Below, piece after piece: positions 46,361 to 54,986 of a stretch of 64,000 nt of DNA. Position numbers and translations under genes: made by a program. Below the pieces are notes generated by a model. That model ran no database searches. It was given only the letters and a program-made list of their open reading frames with translations, and was not told the origin of the DNA. The stretch's first letter is position 1. Each line of letters opens with the position of its first letter. This DNA comes from JBBDIP01 sp050260675 (GTDB taxonomy: Bacteria > Bacillota > Sulfobacillia > Fermentithermobacillales > Fermentithermobacillaceae). The stretch covers positions 124,001 through 188,000 of the forward strand of contig JBLNCN010000011.1 in assembly GCA_050260675.1 (NCBI GenBank). Direction: 5' to 3'.

Positions 46361-46828
46361 ATGAAGAGCATCTGGTACTACGATTACCCCATTGGGAAGA
46401 TCGGTATCGCCGAGGAAGACGGTTGCATAACCCACGTTGTCTTCGACAATGGCAAGGAGCCCACGGGTTTCGAGCTCGCCAGGACGCCTCTAATCGAAAA
46501 AGCCGCGGCGCAGCTAAGAGAGTACTTTGAAGGCAAGCGGACGGAGTTCGACCTGCCGCTGTCTTTGGCCGGCACCGATTTTCAGCGCTCGGTGTGGAAA
46601 GCCCTTCAGGAAATCCCTTGGGGCGAGACCCGCAGCTACAAGGACATCGCCGTGCGGATCGGTAAGCCCAGGGCGACGCGCGCCGTTGGGATGGCGAACA
46701 ACCGCAACCCCATCCCCATCATCGTCCCCTGCCACCGGGTGGTGGGCAGCGACGGGAGCCTGACCGGCTACGGAGGCGGCCTCCCGGTAAAGCAGCGCTT
46801 ATTGGAGCTAGAGAAGCGCCGCGCTTGA
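46361..46828 (+). CDS. ogt: Methylated-DNA--protein-cysteine methyltransferase
   Basis: 155 residues from ATG at 46361 (CTGGAGG upstream). The acceptor motif IPIIVPCHRVV is present, with the DNA-binding helix around RATRAVGMANNRNP. It removes O6-alkyl groups from guanine by a suicide transfer to Cys. Its 3' end overlaps trpF convergently by 21 bp. Confidence 0.93.
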   Translation: MKSIWYYDYPIGKIGIAEEDGCITHVVFDNGKEPTGFELARTPLIEKAAAQLREYFEGKRTEFDLPLSLAGTDFQRSVWKALQEIPWGETRSYKDIAVRIGKPRATRAVGMANNRNPIPIIVPCHRVVGSDGSLTGYGGGLPVKQRLLELEKRRA

Positions 46829-47575
46829 TGCGGCTCGTCCCAGGGCGCCCATAACGCGGGCAAGCTTGGCCTCGTTCTTCACGCCAGGGGAATCCTCCAC
46901 GCCGGTCATCATATCGATGATGTCCGGGCGCGCGGACGAGAGGACTCCCGGTATGTTTGCCGGCGTAATGCCGCCCGCGAGGATAACTGGCTTTCGGGCA
47001 TGCTCTCTGATCTGCCGGTACAGGCCGGAGTCCACGGCGGCGCATCTCCCCTCGCTGGCGGGTCCCCCCTCGCTCACGCGTCTTCCCCGAGCGCCAGCCG
47101 TATCGGCAGCATTGGACGGAGATCTCGCATCCACGAGGATGGCGTAGATGCCTGCCCTGTTCAGGAGTTCCGTACACTTCGCGATGTCGTCTGTGCCGAA
47201 CTGAGTTAGGCGCTCGTCCGGCGATAGCGGAAGCGTCTTGATGACCCCTATCTGCAGGTCGAGCAGTTCGCGCGCGATGTACTCGGTATCAGTGAGAGTC
47301 TCCCGGTAATGGAGCTGCACGTAGTCCGGGTTAAGAGCCTTTGCCAGGGTCAGGATCTTGTCGCGAGTCCCGCCTGTGACGATGCAACTCCTCATTGGGG
47401 CCCGCACCTCTGCAATCAGTAGTCTCGCTTCGTCCGCTGTGAGGTTCCACGGCACCGGAAGCGGGTACTCCACGACCAAGCCGGCGATGTCCACGCCCAG
47501 TCTCCCGCAAAGCCTGACGTCGCAAGCCCGTTTCAGGCCGCAGATCTTGATCTTTACCTCATTCGCTCTATCCAC
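46808..47575 (-). CDS. trpF: Phosphoribosylanthranilate isomerase
   Basis: 255 residues, longer than the usual about 200 because of an insertion near 150-180 (rich in Gly, Ala, Arg). N-terminal KIKICGLKR with the catalytic Cys, ILVDARS with the catalytic Asp, and VILAGGITPANI phosphate loop. Third step of tryptophan branch synthesis. Last gene of the trp operon; GTG start. Confidence 0.88.
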   Translation of the reverse strand: MDRANEVKIKICGLKRACDVRLCGRLGVDIAGLVVEYPLPVPWNLTADEARLLIAEVRAPMRSCIVTGGTRDKILTLAKALNPDYVQLHYRETLTDTEYIARELLDLQIGVIKTLPLSPDERLTQFGTDDIAKCTELLNRAGIYAILVDARSPSNAADTAGARGRRVSEGGPASEGRCAAVDSGLYRQIREHARKPVILAGGITPANIPGVLSSARPDIIDMMTGVEDSPGVKNEAKLARVMGALGRAASSAALL

Positions 47576-47656
47576 CTGCTCATCTCTCCACTATCGCGAT
47601 TCTCTGCAATCGGACCGGTCAGCGCTGCGCCTACTATCTCGGCTGCCTCCCACAGC

Positions 47657-48352
47657 TCAGTTCTTTTCACCGCACAAGGACCGGTAGAACTCACCTGGCA
47701 TCCTCGCCTTCCAGATTGCCGTCCCCACCAGCACTGCCCCGGCACCCGCGCGGATCGCGGCCCTTGCCTGCTCCGGCGTTTCAATGCCGCTTTCGCTTAT
47801 TAGCAGGGCGTCCCCCGGCGCGGAAACTGCGAGGGCCTGTGTCGTGGAGACGGACCCGTCGTCCTTTTCCAGGGCGAGGATGTCCCGGTTGTTGATGCCG
47901 ATGAGCTTCGCCCCAAGGCGGCGCGCGAGTTCCATCTCTTCGCCGGTATGCACCTCGACCAGGGGTTCCAACGACAGGCGGATCGCCGCGTCGTACAGCC
48001 TCCTCATCCTCTGTTCCGGCAAGCAGGCGCAGATGAGGAGTATCGCTGCGGCGCCGCTGTCTCTTGTCCTGCGCACATCGTCCTCATCCTGGATGAAGTC
48101 CTTGCGCAGAACGGGGACCGAAACGCCAGACACCACATCTTCCAACAGACGCATAGAGCCGCCGAAGTTCCTGGATTCAGTCACGACCGAGATGGCGGGC
48201 GCGCCGATCCTCTCCATCAGACGCGCCGCATCCACGGGAGACCTGCCGTGGAACAGGTCTCCCTCCTTCGGCGACCTGATCTTGATGTCAGGGATTACCG
48301 GGACCAGTCCGGTAGCCTTTTTCCGCTTTAGGCTCTCCGAGAACCCTAACAT
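47657..48352 (-). CDS. trpC: Indole-3-glycerol phosphate synthase (short form)
   Basis: 231 residues, about 25-40 shorter than typical. The N-terminal cap helix is largely missing and the active-site strand reads PDIKIRSPKEG where most have E.K.ASPSKG. The other catalytic elements are there: VLRKDFI, LVEVHTGEE, IGINNRD, LISESGI. Overlaps trpD by 7 bp. Probably functional. Confidence 0.85.
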   Translation of the reverse strand: MLGFSESLKRKKATGLVPVIPDIKIRSPKEGDLFHGRSPVDAARLMERIGAPAISVVTESRNFGGSMRLLEDVVSGVSVPVLRKDFIQDEDDVRRTRDSGAAAILLICACLPEQRMRRLYDAAIRLSLEPLVEVHTGEEMELARRLGAKLIGINNRDILALEKDDGSVSTTQALAVSAPGDALLISESGIETPEQARAAIRAGAGAVLVGTAIWKARMPGEFYRSLCGEKN

Positions 48353-49398
48353 CTGCTGCTACCCGCGCTGCAGCTGCTGTCACCCGCGTTGGACATCGCC
48401 TTCAGCTGCTCGAGCTTCTCCAAAGCGGCGCCGCTGTCTATGAGGTTGGCAGCGAGCGCTATGCCCTCGGGGAAGCTCGCCGCCTTGCCGCCGACAATAA
48501 GAGCGCCGGCCGCGTTGAACAAGATCGCGTCCCTGCGGGGGCCGTCGATCTTGCCTTCAAACACGCCCGTGATGGTCGCCGCGTTTTCCTCGGGAGTCCC
48601 GGTCTTGATTTGATCCAGAGTGCAGCGCTCAAGGCCGAAGTCCTCAGGGCGGATCTCATACTTGCGGATTTCACCATCCTCCAGCTCATTGACTCTTGTG
48701 GGTCCGAGCAGGGATATCTCGTCGAGGCCATCGGTACCGTGGACGAACATCGCCTTGGTGTATCCCAACTCTTTGGCCACGTGAGTGACCGTATCCAGAA
48801 GTTCCGGCCTATACACCCCCAGGAGATGTCGCTGCGCAAAGGCCGGATTGATGAGCGGGCCGATGATAGTGTAGAAGATCGTCTTGATCCCCAGCTCGGT
48901 TTCGGGCGGCAGTACCTTGCCCATGACCGGATGGAACAGGGGCGCGTAGATGAAGGCGATCCCGATTTCCTCGATGAGCCTCTCAACGTGCGCGGGCTTC
49001 AGGTTGATGTTGACGCCCAGCGCTTCCAGCACGTCCGCACTGCCGGAAAGGCTGGAGATGGAACGGCTGCCGTGCTTGGCGATGCGGATCCCCGCTGCCG
49101 CCGCCACCAACGCTGTGGCTGTAGAGATGTTGAAGGTGCTGAGTCCTCCGCCGGTGCCGCAGGTATCCATGAGTTCAGCGGATACCCTGGGCCGCAGCGG
49201 CACACAGTTCTGCCGCATGGCCTTAGCGATCGCCGCGATTTCGGCCAGGGATGCGCCCTTCATCAGCAAGGCGACCTGGAAACCCGCGATCTGTACATCC
49301 GAGACCTCATCCTTGTTGATGGCGGCAATGAGGTCGAAAATCTCCTGCTCCGTCAGTTCCTGCCCGTTAGTGGTCTTGCCCATGATTTCCTTATACAT
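48346..49398 (-). CDS. trpD: Anthranilate phosphoribosyltransferase
   Basis: 350 residues from ATG at 49398 (GGAGGG 8 bp upstream). PRPP site DTCGTGGGLSTFNISTATA and KHGSRSISSLSGSADVLEALG. A Ser/Cys-rich tail (SSCSAGSSRC) overlaps the trpC start. Transfers phosphoribosyl to anthranilate. Confidence 0.93.
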   Translation of the reverse strand: MYKEIMGKTTNGQELTEQEIFDLIAAINKDEVSDVQIAGFQVALLMKGASLAEIAAIAKAMRQNCVPLRPRVSAELMDTCGTGGGLSTFNISTATALVAAAAGIRIAKHGSRSISSLSGSADVLEALGVNINLKPAHVERLIEEIGIAFIYAPLFHPVMGKVLPPETELGIKTIFYTIIGPLINPAFAQRHLLGVYRPELLDTVTHVAKELGYTKAMFVHGTDGLDEISLLGPTRVNELEDGEIRKYEIRPEDFGLERCTLDQIKTGTPEENAATITGVFEGKIDGPRRDAILFNAAGALIVGGKAASFPEGIALAANLIDSGAALEKLEQLKAMSNAGDSSCSAGSSRC

Positions 49399-50191
49399 TG
49401 TCCATCCCTCCAAATTCGGTTTCTTCGATAGCGGCCTTCATCGCCGTCACGTAGTCCGAGACATAAGGCACGGAAGCCCTGCCATGCTGCTCGATTATCT
49501 TCACGATCGCGGAACCGACGATCACGCCGTCCGCTTTCCGCGCCATCTTTGCTGCCTGCTCAGGCGTTGAGATGCCGAACCCGATGGCCACGGGGATCCT
49601 GGTGGACTCGCGGATGAGTTTCACCATCCCGCCCACGTCCGAGGTGAACTCGCTTCGCGTCCCCGTGACGCCTAGAGAGGACACGCAGTAGACAAAGCCC
49701 TCAGCCTCCTTGGCGATCATGGAAATGCGCCTGCTTGAGGTGGGCGCCACGAGAGAGATGAGGTCAAGCCCCCATGCCTTGCAGGCTGGCGCGAAGTCGC
49801 CCTTCTCCTCGAACGGAACGTCCGGGAGGATGAGGCCGCTTACGCCAGCTTCCGCCGAGGCTCTTGCGAACCGCTCCGTCCCGTAGGAAAACACCACGTT
49901 GGCGTAGGTCATGAAGGCCATGGGGACCTCGACGGTCCTCCTCACTTCCCGGACCATCGCGAATATGCCGTCCGTCGTGACGCCCTTGGAAAGCGCCCGC
50001 ATATTGGCGCCTTGGATGGTAGGACCCTCCGCAGTCGGGTCCGAGAACGGTATGCCGAGTTCGATGAGGTCCGCGCCGGCGCGCGCCATGGCCTTTATGA
50101 GTTCAGCGGTTGTCTCAAGGTCCGGGTCGCCGCAAGTAAGGAAAGGTATGAACGCTTTTCCGTGATCGAAAGCCCTCTCTATCTCGCTCAT
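49391..50191 (-). CDS. trpA: Tryptophan synthase alpha subunit
   Basis: 266 residues. FIPFLTCGDPD, IELGIPFSDPTAEGP (catalytic Asp), GVTGTRSEF, and the phosphate loop VAIGFGIS. Cleaves indole-3-glycerol phosphate and passes indole to TrpB. Overlaps trpB by 4 bp and trpD by 8 bp. Confidence 0.96.
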   Translation of the reverse strand: MSEIERAFDHGKAFIPFLTCGDPDLETTAELIKAMARAGADLIELGIPFSDPTAEGPTIQGANMRALSKGVTTDGIFAMVREVRRTVEVPMAFMTYANVVFSYGTERFARASAEAGVSGLILPDVPFEEKGDFAPACKAWGLDLISLVAPTSSRRISMIAKEAEGFVYCVSSLGVTGTRSEFTSDVGGMVKLIRESTRIPVAIGFGISTPEQAAKMARKADGVIVGSAIVKIIEQHGRASVPYVSDYVTAMKAAIEETEFGGMDNV

Positions 50192-51372
50192 TCGGCTATG
50201 TCCTCCCCCCTGTAGCGGGCGATGGCGGCGCAGTCCTTGTCGCCGCGGCCCGAGATGTTGATGACGATGATCTGGTCCTTGGCCATCGAGGGCGCCAGCC
50301 GGAGGGCGTGGGCGACTGCGTGGGCGCTCTCGATAGCAGGGATGATGCCTTCGGTCCTGGATAGATACTCAAACGCGGCCACAGCCTCATCGTCGGTGAT
50401 CGCCACGTACTCCGCGCGGCCGATGTCGTGCAGGTAAGCGTGCTCGGGTCCGACCCCTGGGTAGTCCAGGCCCGCGGAGATGGAGTAGACCGGCGCGATC
50501 TGCCCGTATTCGTCCTGGCAGAAGTAGGACTTCATGCCGTGGAAGATCCCCAGCTTACCTACCGTGATGGTCGCGGCCGTCTCAGATGTGCCGACGCCCC
50601 TCCCCGCCGCCTCGCAACCGATGAGCCGTACGCTTTCGTCCCCGAGGAAATGGTAGAAGGCGCCGATTGCGTTGGAACCGCCGCCCACGCAGGCGATGAC
50701 GGCATCCGGAAGGCGCCCCTCCCTCTCCAGCATCTGCTCCTTGATTTCCTTGGATATGACCGACTGGAAGTCCCGGACGATGGTCGGAAACGGGTGGGGT
50801 CCCATGACCGAGCCCAGCACGTAGTGGGTGTCGGAGATACGGCGGGTCCATTCCCTCATGGTCTCGGAGACAGCGTCCTTCAGAGTTGCCGTCCCTGAAG
50901 TCACAGGATGCACCTTCGATCCAAGGAGCCTCATCTTGTAGACGTTCAGGGCCTGCCGCTTCATGTCTTCCTCGCCCATGAAGACCTCGCACTCCAGACC
51001 CATAAGCGCGGCGGCGGTGGCCGTGGCGACGCCGTGTTGCCCGGCCCCGGTCTCGGCGATGACGCGCGTCTTCCCCATCTTCTTCGCTAGGAGCGCCTGG
51101 CCAAGTACGTTGTTGATCTTGTGGGCGCCGGTGTGATTCAGGTCTTCACGCTTGAGATAGACCTTCGCGCCGCCCAGGTCCGCGGTCATCCGCTCCGCCA
51201 GATACAGAAGTGACGGCCTTCCTGCGTAATCCCTGTAGAGATGCGTTAGTTCCGCCTTGAACTGCGGGTCATCTTTGTACCGGTTATACGCCTCCTCGAG
51301 TTCGTTCACGGCGTTCATCAGCGTTTCCGGGATATACTGACCGCCGTGAACCCCAAACCTGCCTTTTGACAT
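50188..51372 (-). CDS. trpB: Tryptophan synthase beta subunit
   Basis: 394 residues. PLP lysine in HTGAHKINN, GAGQHGVATA, and the phosphate-binding GGGSNA. GGAGGAGAGGG ribosome site. First gene behind the T-box leader; the order trpB-A-D-C-F differs from the common EGDCFBA order. Confidence 0.96.
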   Translation of the reverse strand: MSKGRFGVHGGQYIPETLMNAVNELEEAYNRYKDDPQFKAELTHLYRDYAGRPSLLYLAERMTADLGGAKVYLKREDLNHTGAHKINNVLGQALLAKKMGKTRVIAETGAGQHGVATATAAALMGLECEVFMGEEDMKRQALNVYKMRLLGSKVHPVTSGTATLKDAVSETMREWTRRISDTHYVLGSVMGPHPFPTIVRDFQSVISKEIKEQMLEREGRLPDAVIACVGGGSNAIGAFYHFLGDESVRLIGCEAAGRGVGTSETAATITVGKLGIFHGMKSYFCQDEYGQIAPVYSISAGLDYPGVGPEHAYLHDIGRAEYVAITDDEAVAAFEYLSRTEGIIPAIESAHAVAHALRLAPSMAKDQIIVINISGRGDKDCAAIARYRGEDIAE

Positions 51373-51465
51373 CTCCCTCTCCTCCTCGACTTGACACTCC
51401 GTTCACGTCCTGACCGCCACTCTGCGTCGAATCTGGACCGCATCCCCATGTCGAACAGGGGAAAC

Positions 51466-51504
51466 AGAAAAGGCCCGCCCTTGACGCTATGTCAAGGACG
51501 AGCC
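51466..51504 (-). terminator. Intrinsic terminator of the trp T-box leader
   Basis: GGCTCGTCCTTGAC-ATAGC-GTCAAGGGCGGGCC stem followed by TTTTCTGTTT on the minus strand, between the T-box motif and trpB. Confidence 0.85.
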
Positions 51505-51720
51505 GTAACTCGCGGTGCCACCTTGCTTCACGGTACATCGAAACCGTGCGCTTAACGGGGTACCATCATACCCCGGGCAACTAACGTATGCTCCCCACGT
51601 CTCAAGATACTCGGCTCTCGCCTTTGGCCTGAACCCTCAGCGGTCCATTTGATGACGCGTTGTCTGCCCGGTTCACACCAATAAGCGGGCTCTCTGGAAG
51701 AACACCGTCACCGTTATCTC
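51472..51720 (-). ncRNA. T-box riboswitch, tryptophan type
   Basis: The conserved T-box sequence AAGGTGGCACCGCG is at 51511-51524 on the minus strand and is followed by a terminator. Upstream is a stem I region with an AGAGAG bulge segment and AATGGACCGCTGAG at about 51637-51650, where TGG (51645-51647) is a plausible tryptophan specifier. Uncharged tRNA-Trp should stabilise the antiterminator and allow transcription of trpBADCF. Confidence 0.88.
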
Positions 51721-51741
51721 CGCTTCAACGGTTTTTGGTAT

Positions 51742-51757
51742 TTACGCTGTTGCGTAA
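51742..51757 (-). promoter_or_regulatory. Inverted repeat in the presumed trp promoter
   Basis: Perfect dyad TTACGC-TGTT-GCGTAA. On the minus strand it falls between TTGTGG and TAAATA, which could be weak -35 and -10 boxes. Possible operator in addition to the T-box. Confidence 0.35.
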
Positions 51758-51806
51758 CGCTACCACAATCCAGGGATACGAGTCAACCACGTCTTGGGTC
51801 GATCCA

Positions 51807-52091
51807 TCAAAATCCCCTGCTCCCCAAGGCCTCGTAGATATCCTTACGGTGTCCGACGTTCAGGATGAGGATAGTGATCGTCGCATCTGATACCTCCGCT
51901 ATGAGCCTATAGTCGCCGATGCGGTACCACCACAGCCCGGCAAACTCCGCCGTCAGCGCTCTCCCATGGCTGCGTGGATCACTGCAGCCAACGAGGTTCT
52001 TCTCAATCCATGACAACAGGAGCGCTCGCGTCGGTCTGTCCAGCTTCCTGAGGGCCTTTACGGCCTTTGGCGTGTAATGGACCGAAAACAT
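51807..52091 (-). CDS. RelE/ParE family toxin
   Basis: 94 residues. Compact RelE fold: FSVHYTPKAVKALRKLD at the start, WWYRIGDYRLIAEV and ILNVGHRKDIYE at the end, as in ribosome-dependent mRNA interferases. Its ATG follows the antitoxin stop by 1 bp. Confidence 0.9.
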   Translation of the reverse strand: MFSVHYTPKAVKALRKLDRPTRALLLSWIEKNLVGCSDPRSHGRALTAEFAGLWWYRIGDYRLIAEVSDATITILILNVGHRKDIYEALGSRGF

Positions 52092-52092
52092 C

Positions 52093-52314
52093 CTAGCCTA
52101 TCTCCAAGATCTTCTTCACTTCATCATGGGTATAGGTAACAGGGTTCTTCTTATGCTCTTCAAGCGCCTGTAGGGCTGTTTTGAGGTCAAACTCGTCCTC
52201 GATCTTCTCTAGAACAGCATTCCTTACAACATCGGACACCGAGAGTCTCTTGAGAGCCGCGTATCGCTTGATGAGCTGGGCTTCCTCATCGGTCAGGCGC
52301 ACAGAAATGGACAT
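52093..52314 (-). CDS. Ribbon-helix-helix antitoxin
   Basis: 73 residues. N-terminal RHH (MSISVRLTDEEAQLIKRYA, SVSDVVRNAV) for DNA binding; the C-terminal helix would wrap the toxin. GAGGTGG ribosome site. Transcribed with the toxin; an operator-like dyad lies upstream. Confidence 0.88.
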   Translation of the reverse strand: MSISVRLTDEEAQLIKRYAALKRLSVSDVVRNAVLEKIEDEFDLKTALQALEEHKKNPVTYTHDEVKKILEIG

Positions 52315-52345
52315 CGGTAGACCACCTCTCTGTATTGCATCGTAT

Positions 52346-52378
52346 CACAATGTGCTACAACGTACTACACGTATTGTG
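52346..52378. promoter_or_regulatory. Putative antitoxin operator between divergent genes
   Basis: Imperfect dyad CACAAT...ATTGTG with internal GTG/CAC and repeated TAC steps, 30 bp upstream of the antitoxin start; the kind of site RHH antitoxins autoregulate. Confidence 0.35.
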
Positions 52379-52401
52379 CGCCACTCACGAGTTGATATAC
52401 T
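52374..52401 (+). promoter_or_regulatory. Promoter of the DUF503 gene, possibly giving a leaderless mRNA
   Basis: TTGTGC (52374) - 16 bp - TATACT (52396-52401). Expected transcription start is within 1-2 bp of the ATG at 52409, and there is no ribosome site between. Confidence 0.45.
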
Positions 52402-52408
52402 GACTCAC

Positions 52409-52690
52409 ATGATAATCGCGTCTATGACTGTAAGCCTGCACGCCCCATGGGCGCACTCCCTGAAGGAGAAGCGCATGGAGGTCAGGAGCCTGCTCGCGCG
52501 GATACGCGACCAGTTCAACGTATCTGCAGCCGAGGTGGCCAGTCAGGACATTCATCAGACCATCACCATCGCCGTCGCCGCCATTGCGGCCAACGGAGCG
52601 CAGGCGGACAGCATCCTCGACAACGTGATCCGGTTCATAGAATCAAACAGCGAAGCCCTGATCGTCTCGGTCGAGCGGGAGCGGCGCTGA
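52409..52690 (+). CDS. DUF503/YlxP-like protein
   Basis: 93 residues. Typical DUF503: SMTVSLHAPWAHSLKEKRM, FNVSAAEVASQD, and DSILDNVIRFIES. Small conserved bacterial protein, often near ribosome-assembly genes; role unresolved. No Shine-Dalgarno sequence. Confidence 0.88.
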   Translation: MIIASMTVSLHAPWAHSLKEKRMEVRSLLARIRDQFNVSAAEVASQDIHQTITIAVAAIAANGAQADSILDNVIRFIESNSEALIVSVERERR

Positions 52691-52777
52691 CCGTGCCACG
52701 AGAGGTAGCTGCCAGCTCAGCCCAACAAGGAATGCGGCTATGCTGTCTCAGAGTGCCAAGAGTGAGGAGGCGCGCTA

Positions 52778-53602
52778 ATGAGCCGAAGAGTCGAGAGCTT
52801 CTATGACAGTTCCGCTCAGTACGAGTGGGACCGCATGGACCGTCACCGGATGGAGTTCCATGCCACGCTGCGGGCGATGCGCGAGTTCACCCCTCCCCGC
52901 TCCACGATCCTGGACGTCGGCGGAGGTCCCGGACGGTACAGCATCGAGCTGGCTAAGGCAGGCCACAAGGTCACGTTGCTTGACCTATCCTCGAAAAACG
53001 TGGAGATGGCCAAGCAAAAGGCGAAGGAGCTGGGCGTTCAGCTCGTGGACTTCGTGCACGGGAACGCGCTCGACCTTTCTCGCTTCGCGGACGGGACGTT
53101 CGACGTGGTGCTGCTGATGGGGCCGTTGTACCACCTGGTCGAGCCAGCCGACCGCGACCGCGCCATTAGAGAGGCGCTGCGGGTCCTAAGGCCCGGCGGG
53201 CTGCTGTTTGCCGCATTCATCACCAGGTATGCGGTGTATATGGATCTGCTGAAGTCGGATCCGTCGCTCATAGGTCGCCAGGCGAAGGCTTATGAGAGAA
53301 TCGTCGACACGGGTGTCCACATCCCCACCGATCAGAACCCGGGGTTCACCGACGCCCACTTCATCCACCCGATGGAGATAGAGCCCCTCATGTCCGGGCA
53401 TGGCTTGACCACGCTCCGGCTGGCCGTGGCCGAAGGGTTGATCGCGCCTGTGGAGGCCGCTGTGAACGCGCTGCCGGAAGACCTGTTCGAGGCCTGGGTG
53501 GACGTGTGCTACCGGCTGGGAACGGATCCCATCACGTGGGGCGCCGGCGAGCACATGCTGTATGTCGGGACGTCTACTGCCCGAAAGCCTGACCCAGCCT
53601 AA
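52778..53602 (+). CDS. Class I SAM-dependent methyltransferase
   Basis: 274 residues. SAM-binding motif I ILDVGGGPGRYSIEL, acidic loop LLDLS, motif near FDVVLLMGPLYHL, and post-motif LRPGGLLFAAF. Strong GAGGAGG ribosome site. Substrate unknown. Convergent 29-bp overlap with the next gene. Confidence 0.9.
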   Translation: MSRRVESFYDSSAQYEWDRMDRHRMEFHATLRAMREFTPPRSTILDVGGGPGRYSIELAKAGHKVTLLDLSSKNVEMAKQKAKELGVQLVDFVHGNALDLSRFADGTFDVVLLMGPLYHLVEPADRDRAIREALRVLRPGGLLFAAFITRYAVYMDLLKSDPSLIGRQAKAYERIVDTGVHIPTDQNPGFTDAHFIHPMEIEPLMSGHGLTTLRLAVAEGLIAPVEAAVNALPEDLFEAWVDVCYRLGTDPITWGAGEHMLYVGTSTARKPDPA

Positions 53603-54188
53603 TAAGCACATCGCCGAGCCCTCCAAAGACTCCGTTGAGGAATTCCACGCCGCCTTCCTCATCGAACTCAATGAGCCACTTTCCCTGGACCTTCGTGAGG
53701 GAGAACGTGACTTCGTTGGTGACCATCCTCATATCGGAGATGCTCGTCATCTTGTCGCCGAAGATCCGTTGCGCTTCGGCTGCTATCTCTTCCTGAGTAG
53801 CTCCCGACATCGCCATCTGCATTGCCAGCGGGAGGTACTCCCCGATGACGGCCTCCACGAGGGTGGCCAGGTCAACGGCGGTGATCTCCGCTACTACTTC
53901 GGCGCGGTCTCCATTGATAGTTGGTTGCCCGACCTTGTAGGTCATCCTGCCGATCATCTCCATGAAGTCCAGGTCCTGGGGGACGGACTTCTGGAGTTCC
54001 GTGAAATCGAAGTCTTCCCTGGGGGCCACCATCATTGAGGCCATCTTTTCGTACTCGGCGGCCTTGAAGAGTTTCAGGAACTCCTCTACGACCTCGTTGG
54101 GCGGGGTCGCGGACGAACAGGACGTCAGAGTCATGCTCACGAGAACAGCAGCAATCAAAGGAATCAATAGTGCGGCTTTCTTGGCCAC
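53574..54188 (-). CDS. Lipoprotein, DUF4878/DUF5105-like
   Basis: 204 residues. Lipoprotein signal with lipobox LTSC (about residue 24), then an NTF2-like/cystatin-like alpha+beta domain (VVEEFLKLFKAAEYEKMASMM) typical of small extracytoplasmic lipoproteins. GTG start with AGAGGA. Function unknown. Confidence 0.75.
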   Translation of the reverse strand: MAKKAALLIPLIAAVLVSMTLTSCSSATPPNEVVEEFLKLFKAAEYEKMASMMVAPREDFDFTELQKSVPQDLDFMEMIGRMTYKVGQPTINGDRAEVVAEITAVDLATLVEAVIGEYLPLAMQMAMSGATQEEIAAEAQRIFGDKMTSISDMRMVTNEVTFSLTKVQGKWLIEFDEEGGVEFLNGVFGGLGDVLIRLGQAFGQ

Positions 54189-54336
54189 GTGCAGGACTCC
54201 TCTCGCGGGTGCTGTGGGTCACTCTAATTGTCGGAACTTTCCAGGGAGATGTTATGGCTGGCGGATGCACTTGGTGGCGGCGGCTTTTGCTGGCGCCCAT
54301 CGACGGTGAAACTAACTGCCGAATGGCGAATGCATC

Positions 54337-54885
54337 CTATCCAAGGTCACGGTTCATCCGGTTGTGGGACAGCACCGTAAAGCGCATCGGATCATCTTCG
54401 GATAGACGATAGCCTACAAGCTCGGCTGCTCGCCTCCCCCAAGACTCTTGCTGCTTCTTCGACAACACCGACAATCTGTGCTCAGACTCCACGGGGGCCT
54501 CCCATATGGACGCTAGGTAGAACTGCGTCTTGGGGTAATCGGTTAGGTATGACAGGTCGCGGACCTTTTCCGCATCCTCTTTGAAGGGTCTTAGGTTGGC
54601 TGAGGAAGACTTGTACTTACACTCAATGATAGCTAGGACCGACTTGGTCCTGCTGCCGAGGTCATACGAAGCGGCACTTGACCGAGACGGTTTCAGTTGT
54701 ACGACCGCGATGTCCGCGCGTTGGTTGTTCGATAACGCATACTCAGTGAGCACCCGGACGTTCTCATCCACGAGGAATCGGGTACTGAGCGCACGCCTAA
54801 GGTGGTGATAGATCGCCGCTTTGAGGCAGTCCTCTCGCAGCAACATATCGTGATGGTAGTCGTCTGCGATGTTTCTCAGCCACAA
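54337..54885 (-). CDS. PD-(D/E)XK nuclease-like protein
   Basis: 182 residues, GTG start without a clear ribosome site. The core RADIAVVQL...VLAIIECKYK matches the D-x(n)-ExK active site of restriction-type nucleases. Left end of the defence-type island. No methylase partner is adjacent, so restriction of modified DNA or DNA repair are alternatives. Confidence 0.6.
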   Translation of the reverse strand: MWLRNIADDYHHDMLLREDCLKAAIYHHLRRALSTRFLVDENVRVLTEYALSNNQRADIAVVQLKPSRSSAASYDLGSRTKSVLAIIECKYKSSSANLRPFKEDAEKVRDLSYLTDYPKTQFYLASIWEAPVESEHRLSVLSKKQQESWGRRAAELVGYRLSEDDPMRFTVLSHNRMNRDLG

Positions 54886-54986
54886 AGACTTGAGTTCACG
54901 GTCGATTCGGTGTTTGAGCGACTCCGTTTTCCTTCACCCTTTCCGCAGCTCAACCTTACGATGCGAAAGGAGCACTGTAGAGGTGT

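Noticed and set aside
52181..52408. N-terminal extension of DUF503
   Set aside because: Overlaps the antitoxin gene antisense; DUF503 proteins begin at the position of 52409.
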